Source of the DNA: Berberis thunbergii
Taxonomy: Eukaryota > Streptophyta > Magnoliopsida > Ranunculales > Berberidaceae
Direction of reading: 5' to 3'
Assembly (NCBI GenBank): GCA_003290165.1
Contig: QNQO01000222.1
Coordinates: 930,001 to 994,000, forward strand
Length of the DNA stretch: 64,000 nucleotides
The position numbers and the translations under genes are program-made. Positions within the stretch are counted from its first letter, which is position 1. Each line of letters opens with the position of its first letter. The notes under the pieces were generated by a model. It saw only the letters and a program-made list of their open reading frames with translations. It ran no database searches and was not told the origin of the DNA. This document shows positions 12,501 through 24,231 of this stretch, piece by piece.

Positions 12501-12909
12501 CTTTCAGATTGAAACTTAAGATATATCATTGAAGATAGGAAAGAGAATTTCTGACTAAATTTTAGCATTTCGGTTGATGTATTATTCATGGGGTACTTGG
12601 ATTTCACCATGGAACACAATTAAGATCTAGATGTATTTGACTTTTGTCCGAGTATATCCCTGTTTGTAGTGTTGTGCTTGATGACTTCTCGTGCCGAGTG
12701 TTTGTATTTTCTTCACTCCTGTAGTATAGTACAAGCATTGATATGCTCCCCACACTCACACCCACTCCAAAAAATTATATTGTGAGATACATGTGTTCAT
12801 TTTAGTAGTTCTCACTTACACTTATATATTATTAAGTTCATTTCGCTTATATATTATTAAGTTCATAAAATGAATTTCAATTGTGAGTTGTTTTTTTACT
12901 GTGAACCAG

Positions 12910-12984
12910 GTGGATTCACATGTGACGCTGACACCTGAAGTTGAAGATTTTCTTTTGGAGATAGCTGATGACTTCATTGACTCG
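12910..12984 (+). pseudogene. TAF12: Captured TAF12 (TFIID subunit 12) histone-fold exon
   Basis: A 75-base exon with acceptor CAG at 907-909 of this block and donor GTGAGG at 12985. It reads [14 protein letters not shown] then [11 protein letters not shown], which I recognise as the first helix of the TAF12 histone fold. TAF12 is a TFIID/SAGA subunit that pairs with TAF4. The next native exon (the remainder of the fold, beginning VTTFAC...) is not visible downstream, so only one diagnostic exon was captured or retained. Confidence 0.75.
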
Positions 12985-13499
12985 GTGAGGCTCATGATAT
13001 GCTTTCTCTCCTAAGGCAGGATATAATATTACCTTTCTTATGAATGAAAATACTTCTAAAATGATGTAGTCTACTTGTTTGGTGCTTTTACATTTATATG
13101 TTTTCTAGTTTTCTACTCCAGTCACAGCGAACTTCCCAATTATACTTATTGGTTCTTTATTTATTTATGTTAGAATGGAAGCTAATTCTTTCTAGTAGTG
13201 ACTAGTGATTAATATGCTATTGTAGATTCATGGTTTTCTATAACTTGAGGGTTTAGACATGGCTTAGTTGACATGAAATCTGCTGGGGTTAGTATTATTA
13301 AGATCAGACCGTGATTGATTAGAAAATGCTTTGCATATTTCAGCCTAATAGGCAGCAAAAGTTAAACCATGATTGGTTAACTGTATTTTGTTTCCCTTGA
13401 TAACAAATAAACAAATTTTCACTGTTTGAATTTTTTTCATGCAATCATCTTTGATGCCTTTTGTTTTATACATGAAATCAAAAGAAATTTCTTGTTTGG

Positions 13500-13660
13500 T
13501 CTGCGAATCTGCTGAATAGGTTCTGGAAAGTTGAAAATATATTTCAAAGACTTGTGACTGGGAGGTTCACAATGGATGTAAGAAAGTTGCCAGGAGTTGT
13601 GAATTTGTTTGCAAGTTGCGATTTGAGAGGACTACTGAAGGTGTCTTTTGGAGTGTCCAG
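13500..13660 (+). other. Unidentified exon-like block in CACTA-1
   Basis: A GC-richer stretch ending at GTAAGT with two possible frames (one FTMDVRKLPGVVNLFASCDL, one DWEVHNGCKKVARSCEFVC). I cannot assign either to a family. Recorded because it differs in texture from the flanking AT-rich sequence. Confidence 0.3.
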
Positions 13661-14273
13661 TAAGTAAAGTTTACATTAATCAAATAGACTTCCATGTAAC
13701 TACTGTGGGGTTGATTTGCAAACGATGCTTAATTAATATAAACGTATGACTATGAGTCATTAAGTATTACATACCTTCTGAAGGTGAGCTTCAGCTGAAA
13801 TGATAAGACATTAAAACCGAGGATTGCATACAACTTTCAATGCTAACAACTAATCAATTCACTTTAGAGAGAAATATTGTATTTTACGTGAAAAAAATAT
13901 TTTTCAGTCACTGAATTAGAAAAGCTGGATCAACTCGAAAGTCTACAATGATGATACCCTAAATCCCCCTAAATCCTAATCTTGTTCTCACTCATTTTTC
14001 TCTTAGGAGGGATTGTATGAGACAATCTGCAATGACAATATTGTACATGAAGGTGTTTGTTTCTACATTCGATAAAAGATTTCTTGAAATGAAATTAAAC
14101 ATTTTTTTTGCTGTAAAAAGTTATGGCTCGTTCCTTCTTTGGGTTTGGTTGACGGCTTGTTCTTTTTTATGGAATTGTGGACCCTGGTTGACTTTAGACT
14201 TTTAGTTATTGAATGTGAGCAGCAAAGTGTTATTTTGTATTATTCAACATTTTAAACTTTTCTCCTTTGTCAG

Positions 14274-15308
14274 GGTATCTTTTACCGTATCCCAAGGGCG
14301 TGATATCTCTTTACTGCAATGTCAATTCGGCTCACAAGGTTTACCTTCCCATGAAGTTCTCTCTGGACTTTCTTCTGCACCACATGTCAAAGGGAAAAAT
14401 GCATTCGGCATTGCGGCTTTTGATGGTATACTCATCTAAACACAATCTTTTACTGTTCTAGAGAAAAGTTTGCTAAGTAATCTTGAGTTAGCTAGGTGGT
14501 AACTCGCGGGTTCATGTGTTTCAGTAAGATGCCATTTTTCTTGGCAAATGGTCTCTCATGTTGCTAGTTTGCAGAACGATTCTGTTATTTTGTCAACCCA
14601 TGACAATTTCATATATTGTGTAGGGGGGCTGGGGAAAGAGAGTTCCTCACATATCAATCAATGCCGCCCTAAAAATTGGATCATTTTCCAACAAAGGTTT
14701 TTACAACAGTCAAAGAATTACATAAATGGGATCATATCTAATTATTCTTGTGAAGTAAAAAGGCATTTATGAACTTATTAGTGATGAACCACCCTGCACT
14801 TTTGTTTTCCTTTGTTGTTGTTGAAAGGCGAGCAGATCCCAGAACCATTATATGCCTTCAGCAGGGCTCGAAACCTGCACATTTTTCTTTCAATACCTTA
14901 TTGGCATTATTTGAATTTATGTGTTTGATAATTTTCATTTTTCTTTCAATACCTTATTGGCATTATTTGAATTTATGTGTTTGATAATGTTCAGATGGTA
15001 GACGTGACTCTGAAGGAATTCTTGCAGTCAAGGTTTCTGAAACTTCGGTACCTGTAAAGGATGTGTTTGTCGGGCAAAACTTGTCTGGCAGTGACACAGA
15101 TGTGTTAGAAACATCATTTGTGGACAAGCTGAAGAGCAGCAACACCTCCCAGAAACCTGGGATGCCAGAGGCTGGATGTGGTGGAGGTTCAGAATCATTG
15201 AATGATGAACTAGGAGGATCTAAAGCTATTAAAAGAAAGCTAAGAAAGGCAGGCGGATCGATCCTTCAGTCCTTGGATTCACAGTCCAAAGCAACAACCG
15301 CATATTGA
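14274..15308 (+). pseudogene. Captured two-exon gene end, unidentified
   Basis: Exon 14274-14425 (acceptor CAG, ends FGIAAFD before GTATAC) splices in frame to 14995-15308 (acceptor TTCAG). The join gives AFDDGRRDSEGILAVKVSET, then a Ser/Gly-rich tail ending QSLDSQSKATTAY and a stop. Both splice sites and the phase are intact, so this is a real gene's 3' end, probably with its 3' UTR. I do not recognise the family. Confidence 0.5.
14881..14990. repeat. Tandem duplication, period 56 bp
   Basis: TTCTTTCAATACCTTATTGG and about 36 further bases occur twice in direct succession (from 14885 and again from 14941), within the intron just upstream of the acceptor at 14994. Nearly identical copies indicate a recent event. 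Confidence 0.85.
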
Positions 15309-15829
15309 AGGGTGAGATCCAGCGTCTGGACGAGTAATCTCATCTTCTTTTGAACTGAACACTTGCTATAGTGACGTGCCTGCTCCTCAGAACTGTACAT
15401 TTTGTGCTATTCTCACATCCTGTAAAGCACATGTCCTCAAAAAATTTTATTTTGTTGCGCGTTTCTCCTTCCATGGTGTTCATATCATGTGTTTTGGAAG
15501 TTGAGAGAGAAACCCCTGTTACAAAGTGATAGTGTAGTTAGTGATAACAAATTTGGTGAAAGACAACTTTTGTATAGACAATCATGTTCACATACACAGT
15601 TTAGACAGATAGAGAGAAATGGTACGTTAGAGCTAAAATCTGGTTTTGCTACCAGTTACCCTTTCTTGTACTGGAACAAAAAGGTTGAAACCAAGAGGTT
15701 TTGTATTTCTTTCTTGACTAATTCAATTTTGCATCTTAAGCAACGATTCAGATGGAGCATGAAATGTTTGATAATTTGACAAACTCCCTGTTTGATACTT
15801 TGACAAGCGAAATTAAATAGTGCTTTAGA

Positions 15830-16107
15830 AGCTAATTAAAAAAAAATCAAAAAAAAAAATTAAAAAAAATCAACAAAATTAAATAGCGCTCATAAAAGCG
15901 CTATGCAAGCTAATTTAAAAAAAAAAAATTAACGCTTAGATAGCGCTTTTTAAAGTGCTATCTAAGCGAAGCGCTATTCAAGTACGCGCCTGGCATAGCG
16001 CTTTTTTGAGCGCTATCTAAGCTACCATAGCGGTAGCTTAGATAGCGCTAAAAAGCGCTATCTAAGCCTATTTTTAAGCGCTATGCAAGCCTATATTTGT
16101 AGTAGTG
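15830..16107. repeat. CACTA-1 right subterminal AGCGCT array
   Basis: Dense direct and inverted ATAGCGCTT/AAGCGCTAT units, including long near-perfect palindromes at 15930-16070, ending at the right terminus. It matches 30240-30530 and, inverted, 40523-40920. Confidence 0.85.
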
Positions 16108-16119
16108 CATTCTGCATTC

Positions 16120-16712
16120 CCAAAAAAATGATCCAGCCTAGCCCATGTTCTGTCATCTCCTCTTTGGTTGTTGCACCATGTGTATTTTGGTCCTTCAAAA
16201 CCACAATCTGAAAGTCCACAACTCGAAATGTATCTAGAAAATTATGACATCGCCAAATGATTAGGAGGACGACCGCCTAATTTTTCTCGTCCTTCCACAA
16301 TAACATTGAAGTCTCCGCCAATGATCCATGGCTCATTCATACCCATTGCAAAGTGTTCCATGTCTTCCCATAAATTTTGTCACTCCTGTACTGAACATTT
16401 TGCATATACAAATGAAGTATAAATGATGAAATTGGAAAAAAGAATGTTAACCTTACAATGAATCAGTTGGTTCGTACGAAGCAAGATGTCCACGTGAATA
16501 TTATTATGCCAGAATAGCCATATTTTTCCACCAACCTTCTCGTTCATTGCAAAACAAGGCAGACTCACCTTGCCTGCAATTTCCATGTGCCTTGAAACTT
16601 GAATCATTGGTTCTGCAATGGCTAGCAACTTCACATTGTATTCTTTGACCAACTTTTTTATTCTGCCTCTGGTCGCTCAGTTACCAACTCCCCGTGCATT
16701 CCAAAACATGAT
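16120..16712 (-). pseudogene. LINE-A ORF2 endonuclease, N-terminal part
   Basis: Minus-strand reading begins near 16712 (NIMFWNARGVGN-like) and continues through 16652-16380 with EYNVKLLAIAEPMIQ and the conserved MNEKVGGKIWLFWHN block of plant LINE endonucleases. The CACTA-1 insertion separates it from the rest of the endonuclease at 9590-8900. Confidence 0.75.
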
Positions 16713-16713
16713 A

Positions 16714-19239
16714 TTATCTCTCATTACTAAGACTTGGGTTAGTCATCTTTCTCGTCACTCTCCGTATCCCCACCGCAGGTCCATTATTTGAACTCTTCTT
16801 TTTATTTGTCGTCTTAGCCTCGTCAGATTGGTGTCCCAATTCATCCACAATCTTGGAAGTCGTATTTGCATCAGATTCATTATCTGACACCGCTACACTG
16901 TCCTGTATAAAGCATCCTGACTGTGTTTGATGGCTCGACACATTTATTGCTTCTCCTCGTTCTCTAGCAATGTTGGAATTCAGTTTCTTTGAACCTTTGT
17001 GTCCATCTTCCTACTGATGTTCCAGCCATTGCAAATTTTGTTTGCTAACTGAATTCGACCCCTGCTCATTGTGTTTGCTGATGGAATTCAACCCTTGCAA
17101 GTCCCCAGTTTCCAGCGCAATAGGCTTCGTCTCCAGGGCACCCACATTATGACAATTTCCTGGATTAGAATCGTGCAACATGTCCCCTGTTTGGTGATTC
17201 ATAACAGCCCTATTTGTTTCCCCTGCTTTGTCCATCTCCTGTGAGTTAAATTGTTCCCCTATTGTAGCAGGAATTGAGTAAATTTGTACACTTTCTGAGC
17301 TGCTATCTCCCACGAAAGGTACAATCCATAGTGGGGCAGCACTAGCAGATTCTTTGACAGACTTTGTTTTGTCACAATTCTTATTCTCCGTGGCCCTTTT
17401 AGCCTCACTAGTGGAGTATCCGGCCTCCCTTAGCATGTTTTACGTACTTTTGCTATCTTGTATGACTTCCTCCGACTTTGTTTCATTGGTTATCCTAGTG
17501 TTTTGTTCCATATTCATAAAACCTTCTTGATTTTTCCTTGTGTGGTCATTGCCTTCGCCATCTCCTTCCGAAAATTCCTCCGCTAGTACTCCAAACTTGT
17601 TTGCCAACATGACATTTTCACATTCTTTGCTCTCTGTTTTTACCTTATTTTTTTTCCTTGTACTTGTGTAGTTATAATCTCAACTCCTTGAAAGTCTTTC
17701 GCTCCACTAGTTCCTACTTTCTCATTTTTTGATAACTGGAACATACATTTGTTTCTTCAAATTTAGACCTTGCTTCTCCCCTACTTTTTTTTTTTTTTTT
17801 TTTTTTTAATTTTATTAAACCTCTAGTAGGGAAACTATGGGATGCCATACCTTTATTACTTATAAAAAAATTAATTTACAAACTAAACGGAGGTACATTA
17901 CGACTTTACCCGTACTAAAAAAACCAAGCAAACCAAATGGGGGTACATTACGACAAAATACCTATCCAAAGACAATCTCCATATTTAAAACAGTGTCCTA
18001 TCAAATTGCTTCAACCAAAAGCCAAACTCTATCAAAAATTCAGCCAAATGCCCAAGAAAATTGGCAGCCAAAGAGGAGCATAACAGAGTGCGCAACAAAG
18101 TGCATAACAAAGTGTGCAACAGAGAAACAAAGTTGGCATCTCCAGCAGTAGAGTGCGCTCTGCTCTCATTGCGCAAGCCAACTGCAGAGCTCCACATCAC
18201 CTGCAGCGTAACCCTCACATCAGCATGGCCTTGTACCCCACCACACGCAGTGCTGTACCCAGCAGCATTCGCAACACCTCCTGCTTGCGCCAACCAAATG
18301 AACTTGCATAACAACTTGCATGAAACAAACAACCAACACAGTCCATGCAAATCCTCCCCTACTTGGTTTTGCTTTTGAATGGCCTTGTCCGAAGACTTGT
18401 TTTTTTTTTATGATTTTCTCCTTCAAAATTAGATTGCTCCTTTTTCCAACCATTTTTCAACAATAATCCTTCTCATGCCCAATAAGCGAACAATGATCGC
18501 AGTATGTGAAACCTGGATATTCAAGTTTTTGCTAGTATCCTCCATATTTTGGGCTTTCAAGGCAAATCCTATGTGGGAGAGGTTTGGTGACATCCATCTC
18601 AACGCACATACGTGTGACTTTTGGACGAGCAAAGTATCTTGTGCCATCATCAATTTGGAGGAAATTCCCAAAGGAATCCCCAATAGCCCTCATGATTGTA
18701 GGAAGAAAGAAAGCAAATGGGAAATTAGGGAGTTCGATCCATAACGAGGCCAACTCCAAATCTGCCCGTAGGCTAAAACCCAGATGCCAACAAAATTTTT
18801 TAGATCTAACTCCCCGAATCATAAATGAATCTTTTGAAAGCACCTTCTTAACTTCATCTTTTGATTTTAAATGAACCACTACATGCCTTGGATCAATAAG
18901 ACTCATTATGAACTCACCGGATATTCCCCAAGATTTATGAATAGAATCCCTTATCGAGTCAAGCGATGGCCAAAAACTCAAAAACTTCAAAACCACAACA
19001 TGATTAGATACATGGGATTCACGTCTCATTACATCTGAATCAGATAGTCTCAATGCAGTGCTGCCTTCTTTTTGAAAAGTGGTAGAATCCGTCGGCTTGT
19101 CATCCAAATCGTCCTTCATCGCCTTCCCTAGGACCTGCTCAAAAGAGCGGTTCGGAGAGACATCGTCTTCCCTACAAGCCGCAGGGGAGTCCCCCTTGGC
19201 AGGTTGTGTCACCTCCATGAAACCTAGCCGCCTCAACAC
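16714..19239 (-). pseudogene. LINE-A ORF1 (DUF4283-like RNA-binding protein)
   Basis: Reading right to left: 19239-18532 is an uninterrupted 235-codon stretch beginning MLRRLGFMEVTQPAKGDS. It contains the DUF4283-like core (SHVSNHVVVLKFLSFWPSL, IMSLIDPRHVVVHL, LWIELPNFPFAFF). The zinc knuckle (CDHCSLIGHEKDYC, CX2CX4HX4C complete) follows at about 18520-18470. The nested LINE tail (17785-18353) then interrupts, and a low-complexity C-terminal part continues at 17436-17011 and 16941-16714. ORF1 proteins of this type bind LINE RNA. Confidence 0.8.
17785..18353 (-). mobile_element. Nested 5'-truncated LINE tail inside LINE-A ORF1
   Basis: A minus-strand LINE 3' end: T-run at 17785-17808 (its poly-A), the family tail (GGGTAAAGTCG reversed) at about 17900, then 3' UTR. 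It is flanked by the 9-bp target duplication CTCCCCTAC (17776-17784, 18354-18362). The exact duplication sets both edges. Confidence 0.9.
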
Positions 19240-19599
19240 CCCAACGTATTATTGCTCCCAAGGTAGGAATGGCTGAGATAAAGATTCCAACCTGAGACTT
19301 ATACCCAGTGTGCCGATCAAGGTCACCTCAGGGCATTACCTTTGCTGACGCACTGGAAGATGGCGGCCAATCATGACTCCGGCCTAGCAACGACGACCCT
19401 AGAACGGCGCAGTTCCTAGGTCCTTGCCACCATGAAACCTATCCGCCCTTTAGTTCATCTGTTTAGATCTTCTCCAAGGTTATTGGGACGGTCAAGATTG
19501 GTTCCATCACAATCTAAAAAATTGCCAAAATCGCCCAAATCGCTTCCTTGTCGCAAAACTTTTAACTCAAAGTGATGCAAGGCCTCATGTTTGTTAATT

Positions 19600-20700
19600 A
19601 GAAATGCTATTACAACAATTTTTAGATAGCATTATTAAGGGAATGTTATTATTATTTTATTAATTCGTTAAAAGTGTTATAGACTGCTATGAGTGAATTA
19701 TATGGGGGTCGAGTGCTCGATTCTCGGCACTAACCCATTTTATTTTTGATATTTTTGTCAGTCTTTCCATCTTCTCCTCTCAACATAATAGTTGTTATTT
19801 TTTCCTAGAAGCCACAAAAAAATTCTTTTTCTTAAATAAAGACACATAAAGCCTCCACTAGTCTAGGGTTTCTTGACTTCCATGGCGGAGGTGATGAGCT
19901 TGTCAGCTGAGTCACTGGATGGCCATCCGGATTGACAGTAGGAGAGGAAGGAGAAATCGTAGGACGAAGCTCCTCTACCACCACCACCACCACCTCCCGC
20001 AAGGAGAAAAAAGAGGGATTCAAGGGAACAAAGAAAAATAGGGACGCCGATTCCCTCCTTCGAATTAGAACCGTGATTACTAAGATCGGAGTAAGTCGCC
20101 TTCATATCGAGATTGAGGCCATTCTCCCTCCCCTTTCAAGTGTTCTCGTAGAGATGATTTAGGTTACGATCGTCGTTGCAGTCCTCATAGTGGATTTGGC
20201 CCTGATGACAGAAGGTAAACAACAATCTTAGCAATCCATTAGCTAAAATCATAGCAGTTATAGTACCCTAGAATCCACTGTGTTTTGCAAATAATATCCT
20301 CCTACGTCTTTATTCTAATATTTTGTTAAGAGGTTTGATGATTGGAAGCATGCTCCTGATGAACACAAAGATTTTTTTTGGGAAGCAATCAAGGTATGAT
20401 AGTCAATATACTGATTATAATAAGATATCTTCAATTTTTATAGTGGACATTGAAGCCTAGTGAGCCAAAGGCGTACCAACTAAATTGGTAGAAGTGTGGT
20501 GGATAGAATCACACGTCTCAGGTTCGAACCCGACTGGTGGCATGGGGTGGGGAGGGTTAATGTAAAAAAAAGGTTAAAAAAATCAATAACTTCATGCGGC
20601 CTGAGAATGCAAACTTCAATAGGTTTCTATTATTGCGCTCTAGGCTATTTTGAACGATTTGAAAGGGCATTCTGGGGATTAAATTTTTTGCTGAATTTTT
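19600..20700. repeat. X1 unit, right part
   Basis: It continues X1 after LINE-A and matches 25050-26090. It includes a stretch with CDS-like remnants near 19860-20200 and an intron-like region to 20460, followed by a tRNA-derived SINE. Neither copy of the 19860-20200 stretch keeps a shared open frame, so no gene is called. Confidence 0.75.
20458..20582 (+). mobile_element. tRNA-derived SINE-like element, X1 copy
   Basis: Begins GTGAGCCAAAGGCG, has an A-box-like AAATTGGTAGAAGTG and a perfect B-box GGTTCGAACCC at about 20519-20529, spaced as in tRNAs, then an A-rich tail (GTAAAAAAAGG). These are RNA polymerase III promoter elements. The X2 copy (25912-26030) has lost the B-box. Confidence 0.65.
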
Positions 20701-20751
20701 CAATCACTGCGGTTCTTGTAAGTAGGGAATAGATCTTGTTTGTTCATCAGG

Positions 20752-22300
20752 CAGGAAGCTTTATGTTTCCTCATGGCAACCTTGCCGGCGGCCAAGGAAG
20801 ATCCTCCCTTGCTGGCCAGTGAGAAGGAAAACAGGGCTGACATTCCTTTGCGCAGGTTCTCGGAGCGATTCATATGCTACAAGTGGAGTTATCATCGGTG
20901 GACGGGACAAAGAATCGTAAGATTGGTTCGCATGTCATCTCTATGATAGGTAATGACGAAAATCAAGGTGAGTTGTTCATGGAAAACATGTTATTGTTTT
21001 GAATTTTTATAGTTTTAGGCTTACTTTGGTAGCGGTCTGAGATGCGATGCACTAATCATGCGAAATACTTGGTGATTTCTCAATGGGGTTGCTTGACCCA
21101 AGACATGTTATAGTGAAGCTTCACTCCAAACAGTACTAAAAAATGTCCTCTTTAGATGTTCGTTCCTGATACGTTGAGTGAGATTCAAAGCCTTTCATTG
21201 GCATTTAAACTTTAGTTTGAAAATGGATCCAATAGTAGTTCCGCTTTGGGTTGAACTACCAGACCCCCCATTACATTTCTTTTAAATGCATTTGATCAAA
21301 GCTATCGATGATTCCTTTGGAGGCTATCTTCGTATGGATGATTACACGCATTGCCTTACAAGGCAAAGGGCCGCTCGAATATGTGTGGAGATGGATTTAT
21401 CTGAGGCTTTACCGAGTTGGGTTTGGATTGATGGAACATGCAATAGAGGTTTCTTGCAAAATTTGATTTTTTTTTAGGTTTCAAGAATTGCAATTTATGT
21501 GGACTCATTGGGCATGAGGAAAGCTATTGTCGAAAGAACCATCGGGCACTCCTAAATTGGAATCAGAAAAATTGAATAAAATGGGTAAAATAGAGGGACG
21601 AAAAATAAGGCGAACATGTAAAAGAAGGAGAAGCGAGAAGGCAGATTTCATGTTGTGATAAAGGTTTATAGACCAGTAAGGTGCAATCAAGGAAGGTAGA
21701 CAAGGTGGAAGCTAGTGGTGCAAAAATTTCTTCGAGAGAGGTAATATTGAGCCAAGAAAGTTTACCCAAAAAGTTGAATCACTCAGAAAATCAAACTGTT
21801 AATTCAAAGGAGGATCTGATTTTGGCAAATCCTTTTGATGTTTTGGCTGAAGTCGGAGAAGATAATACGATTCCTATGGAAGCAGGAAATGATCACCAAA
21901 CTGATTTGGCAAGTAGTACAGAAGTAGGAAAGGCAATGTTTTCTGTGAATTAGGTAGTGGGGGGTGACCTCTTCGGGGTCAAATTTTAAGACAATTTTGC
22001 AAGATGTAGGTTACTCTAGTAGGGAAATTAGAGTGGCAGTGGATAAAAAACTGCATTTTGCATCGAGTGCTCGCCATTTAGTGAGTCTGGAAGAAAGAAA
22101 TTGTCGTGCGCTAGCAAGCAAGTTACACCGTGTGGTAATTTTGCAATTAAGCATACATAATGTAGCATCAACACGGCTACCAAATCCCCGACATGGCAGT
22201 CATGAATAGGTGGCTGACTCATTTGAGCAGGTCGTGCAGGTAGAAACTACGTATTCATCAGATGGTAAACACGTCATGGTTGTGATGTCGAGAAGGGCGA
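20752..22300 (+). pseudogene. LINE-B ORF1 remnant
   Basis: Frames are broken, but align piecewise to LINE-C ORF1 at 30540-31990: the DUF4283-like core near 21230-21430 (LWVELPDPPLHF, ARICVEMDLSEALPSWVW), the zinc knuckle near 21490, and the tail SQESLPKKLNHSE at about 21750. Several frameshifts and stops differ from those in LINE-C. Confidence 0.75.
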
Positions 22301-22617
22301 AATAAGGGAACAATTATGGTTTTGTTTCGAACTTAGGAGTGATTACCAAAAAGGAGTATGAAAGTATCATGAAAGACCGAAAAAAAAAAAGAAAAAATTG
22401 AATGTGCATACTTTTGAAAGTATTAGTAATTTTAGCTAGGAGGTAGGTTCGGATTTAGAAGTGAGTCCTCATACTACACTGAGCGATTATTTGATTTAGG
22501 TGCTCAGTCGAAAGGTGAAGAGGGTAAAAAACAAAGAAAAATATCAATTTGACGATACCTCTAGGAGAACATCCTGTGATCAGACGGGCAAAGGCTGCAG
22601 GTTAGTAATAACTAATA

Positions 22618-23347
22618 ATATTATGTTTTGGAATATCCGGGGTGGGGAACAGGGCCACCTGGTATAGGTTGAAAAATATGGTAGGTGAACATAGGTTAAA
22701 CTTCTCATGATTGCGAAACCAATTATTGAAGTTAGGAGGCATGCAAAGGTGGGTAACTAAGTCAGATTGGTGGGTTTTATTATGATTTTGTTAAAAGGCC
22801 GTCTTTGGAGGAAGTTAAAGAGGCGGTTTTTGATATTCCCAAAAATAGTGCCCGTGGACCGGATGATTTACGGCTGGTTTTTTCAGACTGGCTGGGATTT
22901 TTTTGAGTATTGATATATATGAAACTGCTATACAGTTTTTTGATAGGGAGGCTTTTCTAGCTTCTTTCACGACAAATTTTGTGGCTTTGATTCCGAAAAC
23001 GCATAATCCACGTTCCTTTTCTGACTTTCGCTCTATTAGTCTAAGCAATGTGATTTATAAAATTTTTGGTAAAATTCTTTGCAATAGACTGGCGATGTTC
23101 ATGCCACATATGATTTCGCTGGAGCAGAGGGCCTTTGTAAGAGGAAGGTTCATTGGTGAAAATATTGGACTAGCGCAGGAATTGGTAAGGGATATCTGTA
23201 AAAAGGTTTTTGGAGGCAATGTTGTGTTGAAGATTGACATGGAGAAAGCTTATGATCGACTTGAAGGGAATTTTCTTTTCGCGGTGCTCAAGATATTTGG
23301 TTTAAACAGTAGATTATGCCATATTATTTCAAATTTTATTGCTTCTT
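22618..23347 (+). pseudogene. LINE-B ORF2 remnant (internally deleted)
   Basis: After the first endonuclease residues the sequence jumps within about 150 bases to RT linker sequence (SLEEVKEAVFDIPKNSARGP), so most of the endonuclease is deleted. The same deletion is present in LINE-C at 32330-32500, so it predates the duplication. RT blocks FRSISLSNVIYKIFGKIL and MEKAYDRLEG follow. Confidence 0.75.
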
Positions 23348-24231
23348 AATACACTTCAAAAATATTTTATTGGATTTTTTTGTGTGGTTTTTCAAAGATA
23401 GCATCACGACACTTGCTTTAAATTGTGGATGAAGTTTTAGTATATTATGTCAAAGTTCAAGTTTCTTGATGGCTCAATACAGTCGAGAATTAGGGAGAAT
23501 TGAAATTCAGATAATTAAATTTGAGATAACAAAATAAAGTTAAATCGTATATATAAACTTTTAATTTAATTAAGTTTGAAGTTTTACTTATGATGACAAT
23601 AAAATAAGGTGAACTTTAAGTATTTAGGCTTATTTTTTTTCTTGTTTTTTTTTTCATTGGTTTAGGCCTCAAACTTCTTTTTAATTTTCGGGTAAAATCG
23701 TCATGTACCCCCGATTGGTGTAAATTTTATTTGATCAAGTAATAAAGGTTTAGCATGTTGCCCCCCCCTCAGGAGGTTTTAAAAAAAAACAACCAAGAGG
23801 TTCTAGATCAAGTTAGTACTCTATGTAACTACACTGGGTTTTGCATGTCTAGTAATTTGAATGCATACAATCTAAATTCATTAATGAGGATCAAATGAAG
23901 GGCAAGTCTGGTCTAGCGGCCGCAATAATTCCAATTTAAGTAGCATATATATACATATATGTGTGTATGTGTGTGTGTGTGTGTATTATTTTATTGGTTT
24001 GTTGGCCCTTTTTGATTATTTTTAATCCATGCCGAAGGGTATATCGTTGTTGCAACATCCAAATCATCTCTACTTCGCATGAAGATTTGCTTTTGCTTTG
24101 GCCCATCGCCTCAACCTCACATGAAGAATTGCTTTTGCTCCACTCCAATCCATCTAAGGACTTACATTTACTACCGGAGGCTAATCAACAATGAGCACAT
24201 GTGCATCTAATAATCGTGTGAAAACTCACAA

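Larger units (their letters stand above)
9592..16107 (+). mobile_element. CACTA-1, Pack-CACTA element with host gene fragments
   Basis: Begins CACTACTACAAATATTAGCT and ends in the reverse complement of CACTACTACAAATATAGGCT, flanked by the 3-bp duplication CAT (9589-9591, 16108-16110). 3-bp duplications and CACTA termini are the defining traits of En/Spm-type elements. About 300 bases at each end are packed with AGCGCT palindromes. There is no transposase. The interior carries pieces of at least four host genes, all on the plus strand. It sits inside the endonuclease region of LINE-A and is therefore younger than it. Confidence 0.9.
4845..19590 (-). mobile_element. LINE-A, near full-length L1-type LINE, minus strand, host to CACTA-1
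   Basis: Flanked by the 9-bp target duplication TTGTTAATT (4836-4844 and 19591-19599). The uninterrupted site exists in copy X2 at about 25045. Removing CACTA-1 (9592-16107) and a nested LINE tail (17785-18353) leaves about 7.6 kb, the right size for a plant L1. Reading on the minus strand: ORF1 (DUF4283-like domain, zinc knuckle) about 19239-16714, endonuclease 16700 to 8900, reverse transcriptase 8880-7440, RNase H 6720-6091, and 3' UTR ending at 4867 with the family tail. Frames are broken in several places, so it is inactive. Confidence 0.85.
20700..23347 (+). mobile_element. LINE-B, truncated by the duplication junction
   Basis: A plus-strand L1-type LINE very similar to LINE-C. ORF1 pieces lie at 20752-22300, including the zinc knuckle CNLCGLIGHEESYC at about 21490. 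The ORF2 start (NNIMFWNIRG) is at about 22618, and RT pieces run up to ISNFIAS at 23347, where X2 begins abruptly. The abrupt end, with no tail or poly-A, shows it was cut by the tandem duplication rather than by reverse transcription. Confidence 0.8.

Noticed and set aside
9640..16100. Regular short repeats resembling a CRISPR array
   Set aside because: The AGCGCT units are palindromic, irregularly spaced and confined to transposon ends; the DNA is plant nuclear.
19860..20160. Overlapping frames in X1 near CCACCACCACCACCACC
   Set aside because: The triplet repeat keeps several frames open by chance; the X2 copy has different stops.
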